Shown: in pieces, positions 53,986-64,000 of the stretch
How the letters are laid out: each line of letters begins with the position of its first letter
Numbering within the stretch: position 1 is the first letter of the stretch
Translations under genes and position numbers: made by a program
Assembly (NCBI RefSeq): GCF_028640845.1
Contig: NC_080546.1
Span: forward strand, 15,411,520 to 15,475,519
DNA length: 64,000 nucleotides
Direction of reading: 5' to 3'
Origin: Ahaetulla prasina
Lineage: Eukaryota; Chordata; Lepidosauria; Squamata; Colubridae
Notes under the pieces: generated by a model
What the model saw: only the letters and a program-made list of their open reading frames with translations
Databases searched by the model: none
What the model was told of the DNA's origin: nothing

Positions 53986-54372
53986 CAGGTCCTTGACTTA
54001 CAACAGTTTGCTTAGTAACCATTCAAAGTTACAACGGTACTGGAAAAAGAGACTTGTCACTCTTGTTCACATTTGCAGCATCATGTAGCATCCCCATGAT
54101 CAAAATATCAGATGCTTGGCAACTGACTCGTATTTATGACGGTTGCAATGTCCCAGGGCAATGTGACCACCTTTTGAGACCTTCTGAGAAGCAAAGTCAA
54201 TGGGGAAGCCAGATTCATTTAACAACCATATTACTAACTTAACAAATGCAGTGATTCACTTAACAACTATAGCAAGACAGGTCGTAAAATGGGGCGAAAC
54301 TCGCTTAACAAATGTCTCATTTACCCACAGAAATTTTGGGCTGAAATGTGGTCGTAAGTCCAGGACTACCTG
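53986..54372 (-). mobile_element. Tigger-like MITE, complete
   Basis: Starts CAGGTCCTTGACTTACAACA and ends TAAGTCCAGGACTACCTG. The body has GGGGAAGCCAGATTCATTTA. It is 387 bp. No intact TA duplication on the left. Confidence 0.87.
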
Positions 54373-55121
54373 TCATTTGGTGAAACTGGCTAATCGGGAG
54401 TGTATAGGTTTGCATATAGAGTTGTCATTGAAACACAGGTTGTGGGGTTTTACAATGACTGATTTGTATCTGTGTTGTCTTGTCTTTAATGTTGCATTTC
54501 TGTTTTGGGATGAAAGTGTTCCCTTCTCAGACAATGAGGAAATCCCTGAAAAAAAGTATGTGGGAGACTTAATTGACAGCGGGAATCCAGTGGCCTTTTG
54601 AAAGCCCATCCATTACATTTGTGAATGAGATATTCTCCAACTTTTTTTCAAGGGTAGGATGGTGACAATATGACTACTGTGGTTGGAAGCTGCTCAAGCA
54701 CATTTTCTATGATTAACCCACCACACTTTGGAAAATTTTCCCCCAGATTCTTCCTCCCCCACCCTTGAAGAAATCTTAAAGCCAAACTTCCATTCATCAA
54801 ATTGAGTGAGGGCTGTATTTAGGAAAAATACAGAAGAATTTCTCTGCCCAGCACTAGAATAAATAGCAAATGGCGTAATTGTTTGTGTTTTAATGTGGTA
54901 ACATTATAAAAAAAAAAAAGAAATACAGCCCACAGAATAACTTTTACATTGGCCTATTTCCCATTCCTCCAAGGTCTTTACACTTGGGTTACCCTATTGT
55001 CCTCTCCTGGAAGACTAATTGCTCAGGAAAATTTCGTGCTTGACTTTTTTCCAGTTTTTCTTATATCCCACCTTACGGGTTTTTTCCATCCTGTGTCTTT
55101 TGGTGCACATTTTTCCTAGTA
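54373..55121. other. Low-copy stretch
   Basis: Nothing recognised. Confidence 0.35.
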
Positions 55122-55824
55122 CAAGGTAGTCCTCAACTTACAACCACAACTGAGCCCAAAATTTCTGTTGCTAAGCGAGACATTTGTTAAGTGAGTTTTG
55201 CCCCATTTTATGACCGGTCTTGCCACAGTTGTTAAGTGAACCACTGGAGTTGTTAAGTTAGTAAGCTGGTTGTTAAGGGAATCTGGCTTCCCCCATTGAA
55301 ATTTGCTTGTCAGAAGGTCGCAAAAGGGGATCACATGACCCCGGGACACTGCAACAGTCATAAATATGAGTCAGTTACCAAGTGTCTGAATTTTGATCAG
55401 GCTTCAATCGTGACCATGAGGGCGCTGCAACAGTCTTAGGTGTGAAAAATGGTTATAAGCAGAGGCGGTATTCAGCTGGTTCAGACCGGTTTGGGTAAAT
55501 CCGATGATCGGTTGGCCCCACCCACCTGCCCCCGTTCTATCCTGTCCTTTATTTCCTGCTTTGTAGCTCATCTCAATCGATCAGCTCAATCAGCACAGCT
55601 GTTCCCCCCCTGTTCTACTTACCATTGCTGACTTAGAAGGTAAGCAGCTGAGCTTCTAAATGCTCCATTTTCAGTGCTGTGCGCAAGCGCCTTAGCCACA
55701 CGCGCTCACCGAACCGGTTATTAAACGGGCAGCATCCCACCACTGGTTATAAGTCACTTTTTTTCAGTGTTGCCCTAACTTCGAATGGTCACTAAAAGAA
55801 CTGTTGTAAGTCGAGGATTACCTG
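55122..55824 (+). mobile_element. Tigger-like MITE, split by a hAT-type element
   Basis: Starts CAAGGTAGTCCTCAACTTAC after TA (55120-55121) and ends GTCGAGGATTACCTG before TA (55825-55826). The insertion at 55460-55745 separates the last 70 bp. Confidence 0.9.
55460..55745 (+). mobile_element. hAT-type element, family beta
   Basis: Starts CAGAGGCGGTATTCAGCTGG and ends CAGCATCCCACCACTG. Exact 8-bp duplication GTTATAAG at 55452-55459 and 55746-55753. Confidence 0.93.
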
Positions 55825-55984
55825 TATACAGATGCATTTGGGGCGTATTTTGCATGTGCCTTTCCTAACGGATGTGCCTACAATTTTCAGTAATCTAAGG
55901 CATTTTCACTTTTGTGGTGCATAGCTCATGGAGCTGACATTGAAAAGTTTATAAAACAGCATAGGCAGTACACTATACTACTAT

Positions 55985-56638
55985 TGGAAGAAATATCCAT
56001 CTGGTTCAGTTCCAAGCAGGGAGAAACACACTGGAAACATGGAGGCTGACTGGAAAGATGGTCTATTGATGGACAGGACCACATGGGTTTGAGGTCCTGG
56101 GCTGCTGAACACATGGAGTGGAGTGGAGAGTGAGGATTATTTATACCCTCCCTTGGGCCTTGTCCTTGAGCTTCCTGTTCTTGTGCAAGAAATGTATTCT
56201 ATTGGCTGTAGTCAGACTCCCATGGGGCCATGTGGGGTCATGTTTGTCTGAATCAAGTTTGGTTGAAGCCTGGAGGGTGATGCAATGTCCCCAGGTGATT
56301 TCGCAATGCAGTGAGCCCTGCTGCTAGATAATCCTATTATGTCCTGGAGGGTCATGTCTTAATCCCATTACCCGGGAGCTAAAGGTCTTTTGTCTTGCAG
56401 ATAGGCTGGCCCATTTAGGGAAATATAATATTCTGCCTTTTTAATGTTTCTCAAAATATTTCATTCTTCTACCCTGTTTCCCCCAAAATAAGACATCCCC
56501 TGATAATAACCCCAATCAGGCTTTTGAGTGCATGGTAATAAGGCCAAGTGCTTATTTCAGGGTTCAAAAAAAATATAAGACAGGGCCTTATTTTTGGGGA
56601 AACACGGTAGGAGAGGGGTGGGTGCTAACTTAGTAACA
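55985..56638 (-). mobile_element. LTR, family D (copy 5), with a TA-flanked MITE inside
   Basis: Left end TGGAAGAAATATCCATCTGG, right end GTGCTAACTTAGTAACA. CTACTAT occurs on both sides (55978-55984 and 56639-56645), longer than expected, so the exact boundary is uncertain. The minus-strand core promoter region is near 56145 (TATTTATACCCTCCC). Confidence 0.8.
56472..56607 (+). mobile_element. Tc1/mariner-type MITE inside LTR D
   Basis: Terminal inverted repeats CCCTGTTTCCCCCAAAATAA and TTATTTTTGGGGAAACACGG, flanked by TA (56470-56471 and 56608-56609). 136 bp, no coding capacity. Confidence 0.9.
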
Positions 56639-56735
56639 CTACTATCTTCTGTTCAAGAAGCAGAGTTCACATGAAGTCTATACTGAAAGTTCCTTACTAG
56701 CTGCCAGTTGTTTGCTAGGCATAATCTAAAGGAGG

Positions 56736-56832
56736 GTTTCTCAATCTTGATCCCTTGAAGATGTGTGGTCTAACTGGGGAATTCTGGGAGTTGAAGTCCA
56801 CACATCTTCAAGTGGCCAAGGTTGAGAAACTG
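56736..56832. mobile_element. Palindromic MITE (family P), diverged
   Basis: TTTCTCAATCTTGATCCCTT at the left and GTGGCCAAGGTTGAGAAACT at the right, with AATTCTGGGAGTTGAAGTCC near the centre. Confidence 0.8.
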
Positions 56833-56845
56833 ATCTAAAGTTTTT

Positions 56846-57448
56846 CGATGTCCTGTAATTTCCAGCAGATGGCAGCGTTAGGCTAACTTTGACAGATCTC
56901 CAATTAGGTAAATAGGCTGGACCTAATTAGAATTTGGAGGGGAGACCACCAGGAAAGACTAAGCAGAAGAACAGATGTGGAAGTCAAAACAAAACACACA
57001 CACACACAAATGAATGCCGTGGGGGCCATTCCATATTACTGCCAAAGATTTTTTCCAGAAAGTTGGAAGCATTGTTTCCAACTATCACATTTTATTAAAA
57101 GTGTAGATGTTTGTAAGCTGCAGTGTTAGGTGGAAAAGGTTCTGCCAGATTCTTTCTAAATTTCTGCCACCATAGAGGAATACAGCTGTCCTCCTGCAAG
57201 GAAACTTCATCACCGTATCTGTGTAACCGTCCAAAGTAGAGCTCGATTGGGAAAGAATTGACTCACGGCCTTTGAAACACTTAAAAACATAAGGTCTGCG
57301 TTCCCATTAAAATTTGTCTGCTTCTTAAGAGGCTTTTCAAAAGATGACTCTTTCATTTCTGCCATTGTTTTTCTGACATGTGGGAGTGAATTATTCTCCT
57401 GTGCTGCTCCCAAGCCATGAGACACACTGCCTTTTATTTATTGTATTG
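56846..57448. other. Low-copy stretch
   Basis: Short (CA)n at about 56994-57007. Nothing else recognised. Confidence 0.35.
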
Positions 57449-57450
57449 TA

Positions 57451-58038
57451 CAGTAGTGGTCAAAATTGTGGAAACCTTTTGGGAAAAGTGTATTTTCTAA
57501 AACTAGCTAATAACACCACTTTTTTTTTTGGGAGTAGTATCATAAAATTATATATCAATGGAAAGATAATTTAATCAAGAATGTAATGCAATAACTTTTA
57601 TGAAGGATTTGCTATTAAAATAGCAGTTACAGTATAAAGAAGGAAAGTGAAACGCGGAGAAAAAACAAGATATACAAAAAGGATCACCATGTCAGTTAAT
57701 ACTTAGTTGGGTAACCTTTAGCATGAATTACGGCCGTACAACGTTTTCCCATGGAGTGAACCAAGTCTTTTAGTTCTGCAGCTGTTATAATGTGAAACCA
57801 AGATTGAATGGTTGCTTCTATTAACTGGATTTTATTGCTGGGTCACTTCTGACTAGCAAGTTTCTTTAGTCGGCTCCATATATTTTCAATTGGGTTAAGG
57901 TCTGGGCTATTCCCAGGCCATTCCAGCAGTAGAATAGGATTATCTTGAAACTCCAATAAAAAAAATATGGTGTTATTATCCATCAAACCTCAAAAATACT
58001 CTTTTTCCAAAAGTTTTCCACAATTTTGGCCACTACTG
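57451..58038 (-). pseudogene. Tc1-like transposon remnant with transposase C-terminus
   Basis: Terminal inverted repeats CAGTAGTGGTCAAAATTGTG and CACAATTTTGGCCACTACTG with flanking TA (57449-57450, 58039-58040). Minus-strand translation around 57700-57935 gives WPGNSPDLNPIENIWSRLKK, the segment that carries the final glutamate of the DDE catalytic triad, followed by a degraded C-terminus. At 588 bp it keeps only the end of the roughly 340-codon transposase. Inactive. Confidence 0.92.
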
Positions 58039-58094
58039 TATTATATTTTTATCATGACTTTGTTACTTTATAAATATAAAGGCAGCAAACATAC

Positions 58095-58330
58095 ATAATG
58101 CTTCCTTCTCCTCCTATTTTTCCACAACAACCCTTTGAGGTGGGTTGGGCTGAGAAAGACAGACCGATCCAAAGTCACCCAGCTGGCTTTCATGCCTAAA
58201 GCAGGACTAGAACTCACCATCTGTTAGTAATCGGCCCAAAGTCACTCAGTCGGTTTTTATGCCTAGAGCTAGAACTCCCAGACTCCTGGTTTCTAGGCCA
58301 GCACCTTAACCACTACAGCAAACTGACTCC
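58095..58330 (-). mobile_element. tRNA-derived SINE (family C) with two internal units
   Basis: Two tandem units (CCAAAGTCACCCAGCTGGCT near 58170 and CCCAAAGTCACTCAGTCGGT near 58232). The minus-strand head is around 58290-58330 (AGTGGTTAAGGTGCTGGCC). Confidence 0.85.
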
Positions 58331-58813
58331 CATTGTCCCCGTTTTCTCCCTGTTTAGAAAAAAATCTGTAAACATTCCTCTGTTTTACTTGACTTGTTAA
58401 TTTGGATTGAACCTTTTAGCTCTCAATATTCTGTTGGCTTTTTAAAATTTTGTTAGGCACCTTGTGGACTTGTCATAATAGAATGACAGGAATCACTTAG
58501 ATCTGATTGCCCAGCAGCTGATTATCACCAAATGTCTCACTTTACGGGATCTAAATAGTTGGCCAGTCAGGGCAAGGTCTACCTCTCTCTTTCCCGTACT
58601 TTCTCACAAGTTTCTTTATTTCACATTCATTTGGAAGAGGCCCAATTAGGATGCGGGAAGAAAAATAAACATGCCTAGAGAAGACAGGCAAAACTTTTGA
58701 AAAATGACTCATCTAAAGTGTGCTGTATTTTCATGACTGGTGGAAGTTTTCTGTGCTGGCTGATGATGGGCTGAAAGGGGCTGGCAGGAGAGCCAGAGGA
58801 AGCAGGCTATCAC
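58331..58813. other. Low-copy stretch
   Basis: Nothing recognised. Confidence 0.35.
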
Positions 58814-58821
58814 CATCTATC

Positions 58822-59413
58822 CAGGGGTGTCAAAGCGGGCTGGATCCGACCCACGGGCCGGATCCAACCCATGGGGTACGTAGATCTGGCCTGCAGAGCC
58901 CACCTGGAACAGCAAAGGATCGGCCTGCAATGCCTCTGCCAGTGGAATCGCTGGGGAGGGGGAGCTGTGCGGCCTGCCTGGGCTCCGTTTTCGGCCTCAA
59001 CAGCCTCCTGAAGACCTCTGCCAGTGAAAACAGGGCCCAGGTAGCAGGGGTAGGTCCCACTTACCTTTATTACTGGTTCGCAACGCGCGTACGTGCTCGC
59101 TTCTGTGCATGCACAGATCTTCCGTGATGATGTCGGGGTGGGTTGGCAGAGCCTCCTGCCACCATTACTACTGGTTTGCAAGAACCGGACTGAACCGGGA
59201 GCAATCCATCACTGTCAGGTAGGCCACACACAGCCTACCCCCCAAACTCCATTTTTGCTGGCAGAGGGCTGCAGGAGGCCATTGCGGCTGAAAATGGAGC
59301 CTCAATGAGTAACGTCAAGCTGGCCAAGCCCCCCGAGGTCAAACTCCCCAGCCCCCTGAGGTCAAATACAACACTGATGCAGCCTTCAATAAAATTGAGT
59401 TTGACACCCCTGA
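58822..59413 (+). mobile_element. hAT-type non-autonomous element, family alpha (long form)
   Basis: Starts CAGGGGTGTCAAAGCGGGCT and ends TTGAGTTTGACACCCCTG. No convincing 8-bp duplication. It contains the element at 59045-59214. GC-rich frames across it are compositional. Confidence 0.87.
59045..59214 (+). mobile_element. Short hAT-type element inside family alpha
   Basis: Starts CAGGGGTAGGTCCCACTTAC and ends GGAGCAATCCATCACTG. The flanks CCAGGTAG (59037-59044) and TCAGGTAG (59215-59222) match at seven of eight bases. Confidence 0.87.
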
Positions 59414-59479
59414 TCTGTACTGTGAGTGGCACACTCAACCAATAATAATAATATGGCACTGATCTGGATGCCATGAAAT

Positions 59480-59895
59480 AAAGATGAATGATGAGGATAG
59501 TAGATATTATGGTGGCCTAATTTTGTCTGAATCAAGGATGGGTGACTATCATTTTAACTCAATAATGTACACTGCATGGGTCAGAAAGAGGACTGAGAAA
59601 ATATCTACAGACCCCTCCTATGCTGGACATAAACTGTTTCAACTCCTTCCCTTGGGGTGGGGCTATAGGGCATTGCATGCCAAAATAACCACACACAGGG
59701 ACAGTTTTTCCCTCGTGCCATCATTCTGCTGAACAACTAATTCCCACATGCTGTCTTTTATGCCTAAGGATATTTACCCATGGAGTAGGACTGTACCTTC
59801 TCTTATTTGCATGTACACTGAGAGCTTATGCACCGGAATCAATTCCAGGTGTGTCTAATGGCCAATGAAGAATTCCCTCCCCTCCCCTCCCCATC
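59480..59895 (+). mobile_element. L3/CR1-type LINE 3' end, diverged
   Basis: The frame at 59484-59732 holds DPSYAGHKLFQLLPLGWGYR, the same block as at 6377-6676. 3' UTR ACACTGAGAGCTTATGCACC and TGGCCAATGAAGAATTC, but the tail is CCCTCCCCTCCCC rather than ATTCT. Confidence 0.86.
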
Positions 59896-60154
59896 CCTTC
59901 TTTTCAATCTCACTGTCTAGTTCCTGATGCAGTTCATCCCAAAAGACAGAGCATTCATTCTACTTTTGTTTTTTTAAAAAAATATGATAATCATAGGGAT
60001 GTTTTATATGTAATCTGAATCCCAAATGATTCTTCTGGAACAATCATTGCATGCCACCTTCCCGTGGAAAATCCTGTAGCTCTCAACCTAATGCTTCCAG
60101 GTAGACCTGTCTTTTCTGGGTTGGGAACATGGATACTCAATGGCAGAAAGTTTG
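59896..60154. other. Low-copy stretch
   Basis: Nothing recognised. Confidence 0.3.
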
Positions 60155-60162
60155 CTGTAGAC

Positions 60163-60474
60163 CAGGGGTGTCAAACTCAAGGCCCAGGGGCTAGATTCGG
60201 CCCACAGGGTGTGTAGACCTGGCCCGCGGGGCCACCCTGGAAACAGTGAAGGACCGGCCCGCATGTGGCCTTCCTGAGTTCCGTCTTCGTTGGTAGAGGG
60301 TTGCACGAGGCCATCACAGCCGAAAATAGAGCTCAGTAGCCCGTTTTCGCTGGCAGAGCACTCAGGCCACCATAGGCGCCCTCAACATGAGCGACGTCAA
60401 GCTGGTCACACCCACCCCAGTCCCCCAAGGTCAAACATAAGCAGCCCTCAACGAAATCGAGTTTGGCACCCCTG
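60163..60474 (+). mobile_element. hAT-type non-autonomous element, family alpha (long form)
   Basis: Starts CAGGGGTGTCAAACTCAAGG and ends GAGTTTGGCACCCCTG. The flanks CTGTAGAC (60155-60162) and CTATAGAC (60475-60482) match at seven of eight bases. Confidence 0.93.
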
Positions 60475-60482
60475 CTATAGAC

Positions 60483-61613
60483 CAATCTAAAGAACCCTCT
60501 GTTCCTAAAGGTTATTTTAGTGGTGGCGGCATGGTAAGTAGGCTGTGAGAAAGTAAAAAGAGGAAGTCGTGCAAAAAGCCACCCAATGAACTATTTGGTT
60601 GCATGCAGTTTGCCAGACCTTCTCCCTTTCTCTCTCCCTCTCTCCTAGACCCACGATTCCTCAGCCCTAACTAATTTATTTGTTAGCCTACTGAAGTATG
60701 CTTTAATCCACAAATTATTAAAGCACAAGTCTAGGTTACGTTGCTGGTACATATTCTGAAGTCATTCCGCATCTTTCTTGCTTGGCATTTCAGCTCTGCA
60801 AACCCCTTTCCTCTTCTAAGCGTTGTTGTTGCCCTTGAAAAGTGTTGATGGCTAAAAAAGAACAGTGAAAAGACGCAGGGGGGCTTTGGATTATCGACTT
60901 AACTACCTCCCCTTTTTTCCCCCTTTCCATGCAAAAAAACCCCTACCCTCCCTTTCACCGCACAACATTTTGGCCTTCCGGAAAAAGGGAACAGCTAGCA
61001 GATGCTCCGTCAGACGAAAAGGAAAGGCAGGTTAAAGACATTTGCATAATTTTCTCCAGCTGAGCTGAAAAGCACCACAGTAATGAATCTGCTAGTAAGA
61101 GTCCACCAGCCCAGTGTGTCTATTTCCCGGCCTTGCCTTTTCCCCTTTTCACATTCAGTTATGTTGGGTGAGTTGCACAAATATGTGAGAAGCATTTGAC
61201 TGAAGGAGGTGCTAATTGTCCACTGGAATAAGGAATCTGGGGCCTGTCATCCCTTGTTAGTTCTACAGAAAAAGTGTAGCCAGGAGCACTAGAGAGCATC
61301 AAAAGTTTGTGATCTAGCTTAATCCGTGAAGCTGTAAAGGTTAGAAAGACAAGGAGTAATCCACTGAGCCACTGCCCTGTGTGTTCCTCCACGAACAAGG
61401 ATGCCGACGGAGTATATCAAACAGATGTATGAATCACATCATCAGTCTTTTCAGTCAGCTAGTGATAATTATTTGGGAAAGCGGGGTGGTGGGGGGATTT
61501 CAGGTTTGTGGGATGTGCCTTGTATTCTGGATTCTGGCCACTGCCATTGGAAAGAATAATGCCTCTACCAACTGAGATGTCCTCAAACTGGATTCATCCC
61601 AAATGGCTGGATT
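60483..61613. other. Low-copy island
   Basis: No repeat family recognised over 1.1 kb. Contains AGACATTTGCATAATTTTCT near 61036, which includes an octamer-like ATTTGCATAA. Candidate conserved non-coding DNA; not demonstrated. Confidence 0.35.
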
Positions 61614-62098
61614 TGTTTTGGAAGAAATATCCTTCTGGGTTCAGTCCCAAGTGGGGAAAAAGAAACTGGATTCATGGAAGTTGCTTGGAAAGAAGGTTAT
61701 TGATGAACAGGATCACATGCCTTGGAGATCTTGGGCAAAAAAAAGGGCAGAGATGCTGAAAGTCCCTGGGTTTTATACCTTCTCTGGCTTTGAACTTCCT
61801 GGTTCAAAGGAAGTTGGTTGCTGTCAGAGGTCATGGCTATCTTTGTAGGTTGACTGTGTGCTAAGTTTGGTTGAATCTTGCTGGGTGATGCAATGAAGGG
61901 CAATTAAATGGCTCTGCATGAAGGAGGTAGATCTTTGCTATGTAGAATAGACTGGCCCAGGCCTTAATGGCCCATTAACAAAGGTGGGGGGTGGGTGGGC
62001 TGAGTTTCTGCCTCCCTTTTAGGGGAAATATTCTGCCCTTTTCATATTTCCTAAAATATTTCATTTTTCTAGGATGGGGTGGGTTTTAACTTCCTACA
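61614..62098 (-). mobile_element. LTR, family D (copy 6)
   Basis: GGAAGAAATATCCTTCTGGG at the left and TTTTAACTTCCTACA at the right. GGGTTTTATACCTTCTCTGG near 61768 is the complement of the TATAAAACCC core promoter. Target duplication not recognised. Confidence 0.82.
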
Positions 62099-62694
62099 CT
62101 TCAGAACTCATAATTCCCACTCCAAGGTCTTGCAGAAATCTTTGAAATAATTATGTTGGTTCACTATTTTTGCGCGTCAGTCTGAAAAATGCAAAATTGA
62201 GTAAGTGGATCGGTTCATTGGTGCAAATTGCTAAGATTTTCCTAGGTCTGGATTGTTCTCTTGTGAACAGAGGATCTGATTAGTTATTTGTTACCCTTTC
62301 ACCGAACTATCAGCACTTTCTATTTTGCCTAGGCAGAATATAAAATATGATAAAAATAACACACGGTAGAATTATTTGATCTCAAACACGATGAACAATT
62401 AGAAAAGGAACGAGTTACAAACAGGCTAAAATTAGAATTAGAAATTGTTCAATACTAGCACTTCTTGGGAAAAGAATTACAAAAGCAATTATGATCACCA
62501 AATAAATCCTGTACCAGAGAAAAGTTAACTGGACATGAGGGATCCTTGGTGCTCTCTGAGCTTGGTTATTATCTTACAGACATCCATTACCCAAACTAGG
62601 TAACATCATCAATGCTAGTATGGAGTAGGTTTGCTCTCCATTTATATTCTAGTGGCTTGCTCTTATCAGTTTTGTTGGGGATGGTCTTAGAGGT
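62099..62694. other. Low-copy stretch
   Basis: Nothing recognised. Confidence 0.35.
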
Positions 62695-63247
62695 TGTATC
62701 ATGGCAGCAGACTCAGACAGTGAGAAGGTTGGGGAGGAACATGGGCCAATCCTGGAGTCTGAGGAAGGCTCTAATGAGGGCTCTGCGTTGGAGACAGAGA
62801 GGGGGCCAGGGCTGTATGACAGTTATCAGCTGCCTTTGGAGTCAGACATCAGTGAGGCAGACAAACAGCTGGAGCCTATTCGCAGTGTGTGCATGCGCAT
62901 AGTTGCCAGATGAAGGGAACAGCTAAGGAATAAGGGTCGACTTGGGAGTAAGGCTACAGGTGGATGATGAAGGGCCCCTCCCATAGAGAATAAAAGAGAA
63001 GCGAAAGGGGAGAGGTGTTTGCAGGAGACAACTAGTTCATTTCTGCTTTCTTGCCAAGTATTGACGTCTGAAAGATATCGGCCTGGCCACTCTCCGAGCC
63101 TGATAAAGTTCAGTAATTGTGAACTATTTGAAAGACTGTGGGAGAGGAAAGACTTTGCTAGAGAGGAATTCACTGTAAATTAAATAAAAGAGGTTTATCA
63201 GGACAAGGACTCGGCTTCATGCTGCTGGGGAAGCCTAGGTCAGAACA
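62695..63247 (+). mobile_element. Probable solo LTR, family E
   Basis: Possible ends TGTATCATGGCAGCAG and CTAGGTCAGAACA. The flanks share AGGTT only in an overlapping way, so boundaries are provisional. AATAAAAG near 62989 may be the core promoter and AATAAA near 63183 a polyadenylation signal. The U3 frame resembles those of families A-C. Confidence 0.55.
62701..62913 (+). other. U3 reading frame of LTR family E, 70 codons
   Basis: Starts with ATG six bases into the putative LTR. Acidic body (ADSDSEKVGEEHG) and a short basic end (SVCMRIVAR). It lies in the same place relative to the core promoter as the U3 frames of families A and B, but the DPR..R motif is weak. Confidence 0.35.
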
Positions 63248-63750
63248 GGTTCTTTGGTTGAGCTGTTTACTGTTTTTTGGAAGTACCTTGATTGTGGTAT
63301 TGTTTACTTCTACCATAATTGTTGGTCTGATGTTAATCTTGGAGTTAATCTATAGTGATCTGGGTGATTGTTCTTTTTGTTCCTTTTTTGGCTTGTCTCT
63401 TTTTCCATAGTGTGTAGATACTGTTTATGTCTATGTGCCTATGATGGCTAATCTATCAGAGTGGCAGGCTTCTAGAAATTCTCTAGCATTTTTTTCTACT
63501 TGGTTTGGTCTGTTTAACTTGACCTCTCATCTTGATGGTCATTTTAGAACCATTGTAGTTCATCAAAATTCCAAGTAGGTTTATAGTCTTTTGACTTACA
63601 TATGACAAAGATAGTGTATTAGTTGACAATAGTTAATAGTCCTTAAATTTCAACTAACAGCCCCAACAATAAGATGAAATACTAGGAGCAGAATTTAATA
63701 ACAAATGTGTTGGATCCAATGATGGAAGAGACAGACACAGCTCTTTCAGT
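63248..63750. other. Low-copy stretch
   Basis: T-rich sequence; a hydrophobic 63-residue frame at 63219-63410 has no supporting context. Confidence 0.35.
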
Positions 63751-63752
63751 AA

Positions 63753-64000
63753 CCGTGGTGGCTCAAGGCTATAAGAAGCCTGTTATTAAAACCAGCTGCC
63801 TGCAATTACTGCAGGTTCAAGCCCCACCAGGTCCAAGGTTGACTCAGCCTTCCATCCTTTATAAGGTAGGTAAAATGAGGACCCAGATTGTTGGGGGGGC
63901 AATAAGTTGACTTTGTAAATATACAAATAGAATGAGACTATTGCCTTACACACTGTAAGCCGCCCTGAGTCTTCGGAGAAGGGCGGGATATAAATGTAAA
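63753..64000 (+). mobile_element. tRNA-derived SINE (family A), cut by the window end
   Basis: Very similar to the 3153 copy: GTGGTGGCTCAAGGCTATAA head, GGTTGACTCAGCCTTCCATC body, CCGCCCTGAGTCTTCGGAGA tail. The poly-A end lies outside the window. Confidence 0.9.

Noticed and set aside
54200..54601. 133-codon frame over 54200-54601
   Set aside because: The first half is Tigger-like MITE sequence and the rest shows no domain.

Overview
The window looks like nuclear DNA of a squamate reptile, most likely a colubroid snake. The strongest clue is a set of L3/CR1-type LINE 3' ends that run into (ATTCT)n arrays, a combination described for snake genomes. Bov-B, L2, CR1, L3, L1-like and Dong-R4 LINE fragments, at least three tRNA-derived SINE families and many non-autonomous hAT-type elements fit the same origin. 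This assignment is inference from repeat families; no species-specific gene is present.

I find no protein-coding host gene, tRNA gene, rRNA gene or CRISPR array. All open frames that I could interpret are pieces of LINE reverse transcriptase, a transposase remnant, LTR U3 reading frames, or chance frames in GC-rich or simple repeats. The window is best read as intergenic or deep intronic DNA, with repeats making up well over half of the length that I can classify by eye.

Layout: 1-9.1 kb holds SINEs, hAT-type elements and an inverted pair of L3 LINEs around a CR1. 9.1-14.7 kb holds L2, CR1 and Tigger-like elements that interrupt one another, (ATTCT)n arrays and a solo LTR. 15-24.3 kb is an LTR-rich block with the deepest nest: an LTR containing a hAT-type element that contains an L2, and also a second LTR that contains a third LTR. 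24.6-34.8 kb has SINEs and many hAT-type elements with intact 8-bp target duplications. 35-45.3 kb has CR1-like LINEs, a 54-bp minisatellite, Bov-B ends, a (GAT)n/(AAT)n array followed by two Dong-R4 fragments, and L2 ends. 45.5-50.9 kb has a nested LTR, an L2, a 31-bp hairpin and a CR1 hit by both an LTR and a hAT-type element. 51.3-64 kb is mostly low-copy DNA with scattered LTRs, a Tc1 remnant and a SINE cut by the window end.

The elements do not form a pathway. What the window records is a relative history: because many insertions keep exact target-site duplications (4-5 bp for LTRs, 8 bp for hAT-type, TA for Tigger/Tc1, 11-24 bp for SINE/LINE), the order in which elements arrived can be read directly. 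The least ordinary observation is that several distinct LTR families carry a similar acidic then arginine-rich reading frame in U3, just upstream of the core promoter.
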